Positions 1-5,409 are shown, numbered from the stretch's first letter. The stretch is 5,475 nt of DNA from Bryobacteraceae bacterium (GCA_025350445.1 JANXXV010000753.1:1-5475), one strand, 5' to 3'. Program-made: numbers and translations. Notes: generated by a model from the letters alone, not told the origin.

Positions 1-168
1 CTGACCGCTGCCAGCCATAAACTGGCCGAAGCAATGTATAAGACCGCCGGTCCGCAATCGGGAGCACCACAAGGCGATGCTCCGCCACATACGCAGGGTA
101 CCGACGGCGGGAAGCCCAAGGACAACGTGGTAGACGCGGAGTTCGTGGACGTAGACGACAAAAAGTAA
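1..168 (+). CDS. dnaK: Chaperone DnaK (Hsp70), C-terminal end, partial
   Basis: The first 55 codons of the window are open in frame 1 and end at TAA (166-168). The peptide begins with LTAASHKLAEAMYK, which matches the end of the DnaK C-terminal lid (usually LxxASHKLAEAMY). It then passes through a Gly/Pro/Gln-rich flexible linker and ends in DAEFVDVDDKK, the acidic tail typical of bacterial DnaK (usual form DAEFEEV..DK). In E. coli Hsp70 this tail is known to help hold client proteins. The ATPase and substrate-binding domains lie upstream of the window. DnaK is the ATP-driven cytoplasmic chaperone that works with DnaJ, whose gene follows 57 nt downstream on the same strand, so the two are probably co-transcribed. 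The identification rests on the two end motifs plus the neighbouring dnaJ. Confidence 0.93.
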   Translation: MTAASHKLAEAMYKTAGPQSGAPQGDAPPHTQGTDGGKPKDNVVDAEFVDVDDKK

Positions 169-174
169 AGGAGG
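167..174 (+). promoter_or_regulatory. Orphan Shine-Dalgarno sequence after the dnaK stop
   Basis: AAAGGAGG overlaps the last two bases of the dnaK stop codon and is a near-perfect match to the anti-Shine-Dalgarno sequence. No ATG, GTG or TTG lies between it and the dnaJ ATG at 226, a distance of about 51 nt, far beyond normal spacing. If the two hairpins that follow (173-190 and 194-213) fold, the effective distance shrinks to roughly 15 nt. The first hairpin uses the last two bases of the motif. A role in dnaJ translation is inference; the motif itself is plainly visible. Confidence 0.45.
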
Positions 175-213
175 GCGGGCACCCCCGCCCGCAGCCCGGC
201 CCCCAGGCCGGGC
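173..213 (+). promoter_or_regulatory. Tandem GC hairpins in the dnaK-dnaJ gap
   Basis: There are two perfect stem-loops. The first has arms GGGCGGG (173-179) and CCCGCCC (184-190) with a 4-nt loop. The second has arms GCCCGGCC (194-201) and GGCCGGGC (206-213) with a 4-nt loop. Only 3 nt separate them, and the second ends 12 nt before the dnaJ ATG. No T-run follows, so they do not look like a full intrinsic terminator. They could stabilise the 3' end of the dnaK message, lower read-through into dnaJ, or shape dnaJ translation. The structure is clear; the function is not known. Confidence 0.6.
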
Positions 214-225
214 CCCCTCACGATT

Positions 226-1410
226 ATGGCTTCCAAGAAAAAGGACTACTACCAGCTACTCAGCGTCGAGCGCGAAGCCAGCGAAGACGATATCAAGAAA
301 GCGTATCGCCGTCTTGCGCGCAAATACCACCCCGATCTGAACCCCGGGGACAAGGCCGCTGAAGAGCGTTTCAAAACCGTTCAGGAAGCCTACGACATTT
401 TAAGCGATCCGAAGAAACGGCAGATGTACGATCAGTACGGCTTCTATTCGGATACCGCGATGCCGGTCGATGGGTCAGCCGCGGGAACATACGGCCAGAA
501 TCCGAACATGGGTTTTGGAGGCTTCGACTTCTCCGATATGCCGCACGGCGGCGCCGGGGCGCAGCACGAAGCATATGGCGGCGCGGCGGGTGGCGGATTC
601 CGCGATCTGTTCAGCCAGTTCTTTGGGGGACGCGCCGGTCCACAGGAAGGTCCGTCTTCGGTTCCGGAGAAAGGTTCGGATCTGGAATACGGACTGAACA
701 TCGATTTCTGGCAATCCATCCGCGGCACCCAAGTGAAGCTGAATATTCAGCGGCAGGATTCGTGCGATACCTGCGGCGGCACCGGATCGGCGGGTGGGAA
801 GGTGACCGTCTGCGGGCAGTGCAATGGAACCGGCACGGTGAATCAGATGGCCGGAGCGATGAAGTTCAATCTGACGTGTCCGAAATGCAATGGGAAGGGC
901 CGGCTGAAGAATACCTGCCCCACTTGCCAGGGGGAAGGCCGGGTGTCCCGGCAGGAAAGTGTCGAGGTGCGCATCCCCGCGGGGGCGCAGGCGGGGTCGC
1001 GGTTACGGGTCGGCGGCAAGGGCAACGCCGGAACATACGGAGCGCCGGCGGGTGATTTATTTATAACTATCCAAGTGCAGCCGCATTCTTTCTTTGAGCG
1101 GGACGGAGACAATATCAACATCACTGTCCCCATCTCTGTTCCCGAAGCTGGGTTGGGCGCGAAGATCGAAGTGCCGACCATCGACGGGAAGGCGCTGCTC
1201 AAGATTCCGCAGGGCACTCAGAACGGGCAGAAGTTCCGGTTGCGGGAAAAGGGCGTGCTCAATTCCCGCAAGGAAACACGCGGCGATCAGATAGTGCAGG
1301 TTTCCATTCAAGCGCCCAAAGCCCAAGATGAACGGACGCGGGAAATCCTGCGCGAGCTGAGTGCGCTGCATCCCGAAGATCCGCGGGCGGATCTCTGGGA
1401 AAAGGTGTAG
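226..1410 (+). CDS. dnaJ: Chaperone protein DnaJ (type I Hsp40)
   Basis: This encodes 394 residues, normal for a type I DnaJ (about 370-400). The J domain spans about residues 6-72, with the catalytic HPD at 35-37 that triggers DnaK ATP hydrolysis. A Gly/Phe-rich stretch (about 80-140) includes the DLFSQFFGG motif near 127-135. Four CxxCxGxG zinc motifs start at C180, C196, C218 and C231, enough to bind two zinc ions. The C-terminal substrate-binding domains run from about 242 to 380. All diagnostic residues are intact. It acts in the cytoplasm, delivering unfolded proteins to DnaK. The ATG at 226 is chosen because [12 protein letters not shown] is a typical DnaJ N-terminus, although the 12 nt before it are pyrimidine-rich and lack a Shine-Dalgarno site. 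It sits between dnaK and hspR, so it is probably controlled by heat shock through HspR. Many acidobacteria also carry further DnaJ paralogs. Confidence 0.96.
   Translation: MASKKKDYYQLLSVEREASEDDIKKAYRRLARKYHPDLNPGDKAAEERFKTVQEAYDILSDPKKRQMYDQYGFYSDTAMPVDGSAAGTYGQNPNMGFGGFDFSDMPHGGAGAQHEAYGGAAGGGFRDLFSQFFGGRAGPQEGPSSVPEKGSDLEYGLNIDFWQSIRGTQVKLNIQRQDSCDTCGGTGSAGGKVTVCGQCNGTGTVNQMAGAMKFNLTCPKCNGKGRLKNTCPTCQGEGRVSRQESVEVRIPAGAQAGSRLRVGGKGNAGTYGAPAGDLFITIQVQPHSFFERDGDNINITVPISVPEAGLGAKIEVPTIDGKALLKIPQGTQNGQKFRLREKGVLNSRKETRGDQIVQVSIQAPKAQDERTREILRELSALHPEDPRADLWEKV
1401..1407 (+). promoter_or_regulatory. hspR ribosome binding site inside the dnaJ 3' end
   Basis: AAAGGTG lies within the last codons of dnaJ and ends 5 nt before the ATG at 1413. 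It supports that ATG over the in-frame internal ATG at 1443. Because it sits inside dnaJ and the genes are 2 nt apart, translation of hspR is probably coupled to that of dnaJ. Confidence 0.6.
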
Positions 1411-1412
1411 CA

Positions 1413-1826
1413 ATGGCGAAGAAGCGTTCGAAAGGCGCCTACATGATTTCGTCCGTGGCGGAGCAGTATGAAATCCATCCGCAGACTTTGCGGTTGTATG
1501 AACGCGAAGGCTTGCTGGCTCCCTCGCGCAGCGACGGCAATACGCGGCTCTATACGGACGAAGATCTGGAACGCCTGGAAGTGATTCTACAGTTGACCCG
1601 CGAACTGGGCGTGAACCTGGCGGGCGTTGAGATTATTCTCAACATGCGCGAGAAGATGGAAGCGATGCAGCGGCAGATGACCGAGTTTGTGAATACGCTG
1701 AACAGCGAGTTCATCGTTCGCGGGAAACCCACTGAGCCGGCCGGGCAGAACTCTTTGATTCGGGTTCTATCCACAACGGCTCCGGTGATGACCGGCGGCA
1801 TCAAGAAGTCGAACCGAAAGGCGTGA
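1413..1826 (+). CDS. hspR: Heat-shock repressor HspR, MerR family
   Basis: This encodes 137 residues. The MerR-type winged helix-turn-helix occupies about residues 10-65: a first HTH part YMISSVAEQYEIHPQTLRLY, then the wing with GLLAPSRSDGNTRLYTDEDL. A helix at about 66-97 fits the MerR dimerisation coiled coil, and the tail ends in a basic KKSNRK. No cysteine cluster or ligand domain is present, as expected for HspR rather than a metal sensor. In Streptomyces and other actinobacteria, HspR is known to repress the dnaK operon by binding HAIR inverted repeats, with DnaK acting as co-repressor. The position right behind dnaK-dnaJ strongly supports the same loop here. The operon promoter lies upstream of the window, so the operator cannot be inspected. 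The start is 2 nt past the dnaJ stop. Confidence 0.92.
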   Translation: MAKKRSKGAYMISSVAEQYEIHPQTLRLYEREGLLAPSRSDGNTRLYTDEDLERLEVILQLTRELGVNLAGVEIILNMREKMEAMQRQMTEFVNTLNSEFIVRGKPTEPAGQNSLIRVLSTTAPVMTGGIKKSNRKA

Positions 1827-1858
1827 ACGGCAGGGCTCGCCGGGGCAGCGGCTAAAGC

Positions 1859-2479
1859 CTAGCGCATCGTTTCCAGATACGCCCCGGTGGTGGCATCCAC
1901 ATACACCGAGTAGTTGCTCATCGATACCGATTCGCCCCACACCACGCGCCACGCCAGGTCCGGAAATCTGGCAGTCTGTTCCAAAAGATAGAACATCGGC
2001 TTACCGGGATTCTTCTTCACATAATCGGCGCTTTTCGTGAGTGCGGTTGCAAGCGCTTCGTCGGAATCGATCTTGAACGCGGGAATCACCCACGGGGTGA
2101 CTTGACCGCGCGGGCCGCGGTAATCCTCGTCGAATCCGGAAAAGATACCTTTATGTAGATTTCCGCCGCCTTCGACGACGGAGTAAGTAAAAGTTTTCGA
2201 CTTCAGCTTGCTGGGGGAGATGAAAGTCGCCTCCCAGGCGCCGGCCTTTCCGGGTTCATCCTTCACGCCATCCATGCTGATGCTGGACAGGCGGAGGACT
2301 TGAACGTCGGTTGCCCACATGCGCGCCGAGGGGTACATCTTATAGAATGCACTTCTGCCGGAGATGGCCTCTGGAGGTTTCTCCGGAGCCTTCTTCCGCT
2401 CCTCCGTTGATGTGGTGGAACATCCTGCAAAAAAGACGGTGGCGAATCCAAGGAGGATTCCGGCCCGGAGCGAAGTCAT
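1859..2479 (-). CDS. Predicted lipoprotein with PepSY-like C-terminus
   Basis: This encodes 206 residues from the ATG whose complement is at 2477-2479. The N-terminus MTSLRAGILLGFATVFFAGC is a lipoprotein signal peptide: a short basic part, a hydrophobic core and a lipobox FAGC, with lipidated Cys at 20. A charged, Pro-rich linker follows (about 21-38), then a compact domain. The last 35 residues (FPDLAWRVVWG, then SVYVDATTGAYLE) resemble the end of PepSY-type domains, where a DAxTG turn closes a beta-hairpin; this is a style match, not a proven homology. An upstream in-frame ATG (2536) would put 19 extra residues before the signal peptide and is less likely. The chosen start has AAAGG only about 1 nt upstream, tighter than usual. 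The gene converges on hspR (32-bp gap) and diverges from the TPR gene. Its substrate and role are unknown. Confidence 0.8.
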   Translation of the reverse strand: MTSLRAGILLGFATVFFAGCSTTSTEERKKAPEKPPEAISGRSAFYKMYPSARMWATDVQVLRLSSISMDGVKDEPGKAGAWEATFISPSKLKSKTFTYSVVEGGGNLHKGIFSGFDEDYRGPRGQVTPWVIPAFKIDSDEALATALTKSADYVKKNPGKPMFYLLEQTARFPDLAWRVVWGESVSMSNYSVYVDATTGAYLETMR

Positions 2480-2519
2480 ACCTTTATGGTAAACCGTTGC
2501 AACACACGCTGCTTCTATA

Positions 2520-2528
2520 TGGGATAAT
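2520..2528 (+). promoter_or_regulatory. Putative extended -10 promoter of the TPR gene
   Basis: TGGGATAAT fits an extended -10 element (TGn followed by GATAAT at 2523-2528), 25 nt before the ATG at 2554. The best -35 candidate, TTGCAA at 2497-2502, is 20 bp away, longer than ideal, which makes the extended -10 more relevant. A start site near 2535 would give a leader of about 19 nt. It lies in the 74-bp gap shared with the divergent lipoprotein gene, for which I see no clear promoter. Confidence 0.4.
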
Positions 2529-2540
2529 TCAACCAAGATC

Positions 2541-2546
2541 GAGGTG
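2541..2546 (+). promoter_or_regulatory. Ribosome binding site fixing the TPR gene start
   Basis: GAGGTG lies 7 nt before the ATG at 2554. It selects this start over the much longer open frame reaching back to 2311, which would overlap the divergent lipoprotein gene and bury the signal peptide inside the protein. Confidence 0.65.
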
Positions 2547-2553
2547 TGCCCTT

Positions 2554-3861
2554 ATGAGTAAAGCCTACGTGCTTCGCAGCTTTTTCGGGCTGACAGTGGC
2601 CCTTTGCATGTCCGTACAGGGAGTTTTCGCGCAACGGGGTGGAGCGGCTCCAAGCACTCCGCCGCCGGGCGGGAGCGGGGGAAGCACTGCCCCGGGCGGC
2701 GGCACTCCCGGCGGTGGAGGCATCACAACTCCGGGTGGCAACTCAATTCCTGGAGTTGGTACGTCGCGGACACCGCAGCAACCCACGCAGCAAATGCCGG
2801 AGATGCAGCGGCAAATCTATGTTTCCGGCAAAGTGTTGATGGACGACGGCACCCCTCCGCCGGAACAACTGGTGGTAGAGCGGGTGTGCAATGGAACTCC
2901 GCGGCCGGAAGGATACACCGACTCCAAGGGCCGGTTCAGTTTTGCCCTGGGGCAGAACTCCGCAATGATGGCCGACGCCAGTGTTGGGAACATCGGCGAT
3001 TTCGGCGGGGCCAGCCAGAGCAGAAGCAGCAATCGCGGATTGGGGGGGCTGGGCGGCGCGAGCGGCGTGAGCGAGCGCGACCTGTCGGGATGCGAAGTTC
3101 GTGCGGTGTTGGCGGGATTTCGTTCCGACGTTGTCAGCTTAAGCGGACGGCGGTCGATGGACAATCCGGAAGTGGGCACGCTCATCCTTCACCGCATGGC
3201 CAAGGTGGACGGATACACTTTCAGCGGTACCAGCGCATTTGCTCCCAAGGATGCGAAGAAGGCGTACGAGAAGGGACGCGAGGCGGCAAAGAAAAACAAG
3301 CTGCCCGACGCCGAGCGGGAATTTCAGAAGGCGGTGGACATCTATCCGAAATACGCCGTGGCCTGGTATGAGCTGGGATTGGTTCACCAGCAACAGAAGC
3401 AATTGGATGATGCGAAGAAGTGTTACGTGGAGTCTCTGAAGGCGGACTCCAAGTACGTCAGCCCGTACGCTCAACTGGCGCGGCTCTCGGTGGCGGAACA
3501 GAATTGGGAACAGACGGCGGAATATAGCGGCAAGCTGCTAAAGCTGAATCCGTACTTTTCGCCGGAACTCTACTTCTATGGCGCGGTGGCGAATCTGAAC
3601 CTCAAGAATCTGGATGCGGCTGAAGAACAGGCCCGCGAAGGGCTGAAGATGGATACGCAGAATCGAAATCCGCGAATGAACCAGGTGCTGGGCGTGGTGT
3701 TGGCTCAGAAGCAGGATTTCAAGGGCGCCGCCGAAAGCATGAAGAGCTATTTGAAACTGGCTCCGAATGCGCCGGACGTGGGCCAGGTAAAGCGGCAGCT
3801 CGAAGAAATCGAACGGCAACTGGCGCCTGAGGCGGCAAGTACCGTCAAGCAACCCGAATAG
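2554..3861 (+). CDS. Secreted beta-sandwich / TPR repeat protein
   Basis: This encodes 435 residues. A signal peptide covers residues 1-26 (basic start, hydrophobic core FFGLTVALCM, then VFA before Q27, an AxA-like cleavage site). Residues 28-75 are a low-complexity Gly/Pro/Ser/Thr linker. Residues 87-216 look like a carboxypeptidase-regulatory or transthyretin-like beta-sandwich (QIYVSGKVLMDDG at its start, YTDSKGRFSFALG in the middle), interrupted by a Gly/Ser-rich loop at about 150-172. Residues 230-404 hold about five TPR units, seen in AEREFQKAVDIYPKYAVAWY and repeated A/Y/P positions every 34 residues. The end is charged and helical. It is probably exported across the inner membrane and binds peptides, polysaccharide or partner proteins. 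Similar architectures recur in acidobacteria, but no function is established that I know of. The start is set by the Shine-Dalgarno site and the signal peptide. Confidence 0.88.
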   Translation: MSKAYVLRSFFGLTVALCMSVQGVFAQRGGAAPSTPPPGGSGGSTAPGGGTPGGGGITTPGGNSIPGVGTSRTPQQPTQQMPEMQRQIYVSGKVLMDDGTPPPEQLVVERVCNGTPRPEGYTDSKGRFSFALGQNSAMMADASVGNIGDFGGASQSRSSNRGLGGLGGASGVSERDLSGCEVRAVLAGFRSDVVSLSGRRSMDNPEVGTLILHRMAKVDGYTFSGTSAFAPKDAKKAYEKGREAAKKNKLPDAEREFQKAVDIYPKYAVAWYELGLVHQQQKQLDDAKKCYVESLKADSKYVSPYAQLARLSVAEQNWEQTAEYSGKLLKLNPYFSPELYFYGAVANLNLKNLDAAEEQAREGLKMDTQNRNPRMNQVLGVVLAQKQDFKGAAESMKSYLKLAPNAPDVGQVKRQLEEIERQLAPEAASTVKQPE

Positions 3862-4389
3862 GCAGTTGATTGTGGATAACTGGTATGCGTGGCGGAGTAA
3901 GGTGGCTCTGAAAAGACGATCCGTCGCGCGAGGCAGCGGCGATGGTGAGGAATCGATTGGGTGCGAGGTTTACCCGGTCTGTGTTTCGGCGGGCGGTTGC
4001 CAGAGACGCATGGGCGTGTCCGGTCTGGTAGTTACTGTCGCCCATTAAGACAGGGAAACGCCGCGGTGTGGCACGAACTACGTTTGCGGCATCGGCGGAA
4101 AAATGGCAAACCAGTTGTTGCGGGCCGGATACGGCACCGCCGCAAGGGCAAGAGGTGGTGGAAAGCTCCGCCAGACAAGCTTACCTGCAATGGGTGAAGC
4201 AATCGGAAATCCAGGAGCAATACACCGAAGTGGAGTGAGGTGGCTGGGTTTCCGCATCCGTGGACCCAGACAATCGGTGGCCTGAAACGGTTCCAGGTGA
4301 GAGGGCTGGTGAAAGTTGGAAGAGGAACGATCTGGATGGCACTCACTTGCAACGTTCCACAATGGACCCGGCTCAGCACTACCCTATAA
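3862..4389. other. Gene-poor stretch after the TPR gene
   Basis: I see no convincing gene here. The + strand frame open from 4032 to 4394 has a single stop (TGA 4236-4238) and no ATG; a GTG at 4068 would give a 56-residue peptide ending in QAYLQWVKQSEIQEQYTEVE. A 123-codon open frame lies antisense to it. Neither has a recognisable domain or a ribosome binding site. No clear terminator follows the TPR gene. A weak bulged hairpin with arms CTGGGT and ACCCAG lies near 4243-4271. The stretch may be decayed coding DNA or plain spacer. Confidence 0.5.
3871..3879 (-). promoter_or_regulatory. Single perfect DnaA-box 9-mer
   Basis: TGTGGATAA is the reverse complement of TTATCCACA, the classical high-affinity DnaA box. 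It lies 10 nt past the TPR gene stop. I see no second box nearby and no AT-rich unwinding region, so this is not an origin. It could be a DnaA-titration or regulatory site, or chance. Confidence 0.3.
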
Positions 4390-4410
4390 TGTAGTGTCCG
4401 CAAATTGGCT
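4390..4410 (+). repeat. Left terminal inverted repeat
   Basis: The outer 10 bp are perfect and the next 11 bp match the right end at about 6 positions. The outer end overlaps a TATAAT (4385-4390) by one base. Just outside it, CACTAC (4377-4382) forms a local palindrome with GTAGTG (4391-4396). Confidence 0.6.
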
Positions 4411-4521
4411 AGAGTAGCGTCTACGAATTAACTGGACAGATCGAATACTACGGTTCCGCGCAAAATCTGCGTTAACCGGCGTCGATCGGGAGCTAATACT
4501 GGGCGGCACATAGTTATTGGC

Positions 4522-4547
4522 CGCGGATGGACGCGGATGGACGCGGA
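4522..4547. repeat. 10-bp tandem repeat (CGCGGATGGA) inside the MITE-like element
   Basis: Two full copies of CGCGGATGGA (4522-4531, 4532-4541) are followed by a partial copy CGCGGA. Short repeats of the GGACGCGGAT type recur between genes in several GC-rich bacteria. Here it is nested inside the inverted-repeat element, so it may be cargo or a later insertion. Confidence 0.7.
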
Positions 4548-4590
4548 GTGTGGGGTGAGCCCCTCGGGTGAGATACAACTTGGCCTGTCC

Positions 4591-4611
4591 AGCTATTTCT
4601 TGGACACTACA
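4591..4611 (-). repeat. Right terminal inverted repeat
   Basis: This is the mirror of the left end: read on the minus strand it starts TGTAGTGTCC and continues AAGAAATAGCT, against GCAAATTGGCT at the left end. Confidence 0.6.
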
Positions 4612-4649
4612 CCAGGCACTCGGAATGGATGGCGCTTGTGATCCGGGAA

Positions 4650-4687
4650 GCCGAGGCAGGGGCCTCGGCGCGGACCAAGGGGTCCGC
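4650..4687 (+). repeat. Two adjoining tetraloop hairpins
   Basis: Hairpin A has arms GCCGAGGC (4650-4657) and GCCTCGGC (4662-4669) with loop AGGG. Hairpin B begins on the very next base, with arms GCGGACC (4670-4676) and GGTCCGC (4681-4687) and loop AAGG. Both stems are perfect and purine tetraloops close both. Placed directly before the long hairpin at 4692-4736, they suggest a folded RNA, either a small RNA or a leader. Confidence 0.6.
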
Positions 4688-4691
4688 CGTC

Positions 4692-4742
4692 CAAGAGGAA
4701 CGAGGATCTATTTCCAGTTAATCCTCGTTCCTCTTGCGTTTT
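4692..4742 (+). terminator. Long perfect hairpin followed by TTTT
   Basis: Arms CAAGAGGAACGAGGAT (4692-4707) and ATCCTCGTTCCTCTTG (4721-4736) pair perfectly over 16 bp around a 13-nt loop. CG and TTTT (4739-4742) follow. This fits a + strand intrinsic terminator with a short U-tract, though the stem is longer and less GC-rich than usual. No protein gene on the + strand lies just upstream, so it would end either an RNA that includes the two hairpins before it or read-through from the MITE-like element. It could instead be a structured leader of the sigma gene. Confidence 0.5.
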
Positions 4743-4762
4743 GACCTTCCCGCCTCCGCCGG

Positions 4763-5371
4763 ATGAGGGCCGGGTTGCGGTACGTTTCCGGGCCCGACAC
4801 GTCTACTTCCATGTTGACAGGAAATGGGGAAGCCGTAGCCACGTTAGGTACAAAAGCGGTCACCGGACTAGATGAAGCCGCTCTGATTCGGGCGGCGCAA
4901 GGCGGCGATCAGTACGCCTTCGAGCAACTCGTCCAGGCCTATGACCAGAGTGTGCTCCGGCTCGCGCTGAACCTCCTCCGGTCTCCGGAGGACGCCAGCG
5001 ACGTTTATCAGCAAGCGTTTCTGAGGGTGTACCGCAACCTGCATTCGTTCCGTTTTAATTGCACTTTCCATACCTGGTTGTATCGGATTGTGACCAACCT
5101 GTGCCTGGACCATTTGCGAAAGCGCAAGGTGCGCCGCGAGGAACCGACGGTGGTGGAAACCAGTGAGGGTCCGGTCGACCGCATGGAAGTGGTGCAGGAA
5201 CAGCGGGCTGAGGGAGACCCGGCGAGGAAACTCCTGAGCCGGCAGTTGGGATCGCGCATCGATCAAGTGCTGACAGACATGACACCGCGGGAAAGGATGG
5301 TTTTCGAGATGCGGCACTATCAGGGGATGCGGCTAAGAGTATCAGAACACGCGGGGCGCGTGATCGTGTGA
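4763..5371 (+). CDS. ECF-type RNA polymerase sigma factor, region 4.2 lost
   Basis: This encodes 202 residues from the ATG at 4763. The ATG at 4811 (186 residues) is equally possible, and neither start has a Shine-Dalgarno site. Region 2, which binds core polymerase and the -10 element, covers about residues 40-123: EQLVQAYDQSVLRLALN, DASDVYQQAFLRVYRNLHSF, then TFHTWLYRIVTNLCLDHLRK. Region 4.1 covers about 157-191 (SRIDQVLTDMTPRERMVFE, then MRHYQGMRLR). Members of this family normally continue with a helix-turn-helix of about 30 residues (TIGEMLGxxEExxKNxLFRAxxKLR) that reads the -35 element. Here it is replaced by VSEHAGRVIV and a stop. The family-style tail instead appears in another frame at 5365-5409. 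The gene therefore looks like a damaged or truncated sigma factor, unless the sequence contains an error. Sigma genes of this type are often followed by an anti-sigma gene, which is not clearly seen. Confidence 0.82.
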   Translation: MRAGLRYVSGPDTSTSMLTGNGEAVATLGTKAVTGLDEAALIRAAQGGDQYAFEQLVQAYDQSVLRLALNLLRSPEDASDVYQQAFLRVYRNLHSFRFNCTFHTWLYRIVTNLCLDHLRKRKVRREEPTVVETSEGPVDRMEVVQEQRAEGDPARKLLSRQLGSRIDQVLTDMTPRERMVFEMRHYQGMRLRVSEHAGRVIV

Positions 5372-5409
5372 GCCAGAAACTGGAATCAGTCTTGGGCGCG
5401 ATCGCCTGA
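5362..5409 (+). pseudogene. Out-of-frame remnant of the sigma factor C-terminus
   Basis: In the frame of position 5362, one base off the sigma frame, codons read DRVSQKLESVLGAIA and then TGA (5407-5409). From the second residue this resembles the usual end of ECF region 4.2 (FRAxQKLRAxL). Between MRLR in the main frame and RVSQKLE here there are 26 nt (5339-5364), where homologs have about 18 codons. A net loss of roughly 28 nt would explain both the missing helix and the frame change. The match is by eye only. Confidence 0.5.

Larger units (their letters stand above)
4390..4611. mobile_element. 222-bp MITE-like element with terminal inverted repeats
   Basis: The left end TGTAGTGTCC (4390-4399) is the exact reverse complement of the right end GGACACTACA (4602-4611). 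Over the first 21 bp the two ends agree at about 16 positions. A second inverted pair lies inside: CTGGACAG (4432-4439) and CTGTCCAG (4585-4592). Terminal inverted repeats with subterminal repeats, a short length and no transposase fit a non-autonomous (MITE-type) element or the fused ends of an insertion sequence. I see no clear target-site duplication: the outer flanks (CTATAA on the left, CCAGGC on the right) differ. The parent family cannot be named from sequence alone. Confidence 0.6.

Noticed and set aside
1827..1858. Terminator between the convergent hspR and lipoprotein genes
   Set aside because: Only a GGCT/AGCC pair with a 2-nt gap is seen, which cannot form a stable loop, and there is no T-run on either strand.
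2311..2553. Upstream extension of the TPR gene to an ATG at 2311
   Set aside because: It would overlap the divergent lipoprotein gene and place the signal peptide inside the protein. A good ribosome site marks 2554.
4337..4352. Sigma-54-like promoter (TGGCAC, then TTGCAA)
   Set aside because: The GG and GC are 9 bp apart instead of the required 10, and no gene follows closely. Sigma-54 tolerates little change in spacing.
4032..4403. 123-codon open frame on the minus strand
   Set aside because: No ribosome binding site or recognisable domain is seen. Its start lies inside the left inverted repeat, its residues look like GC-rich noise, and it mirrors the open + frame codon for codon.
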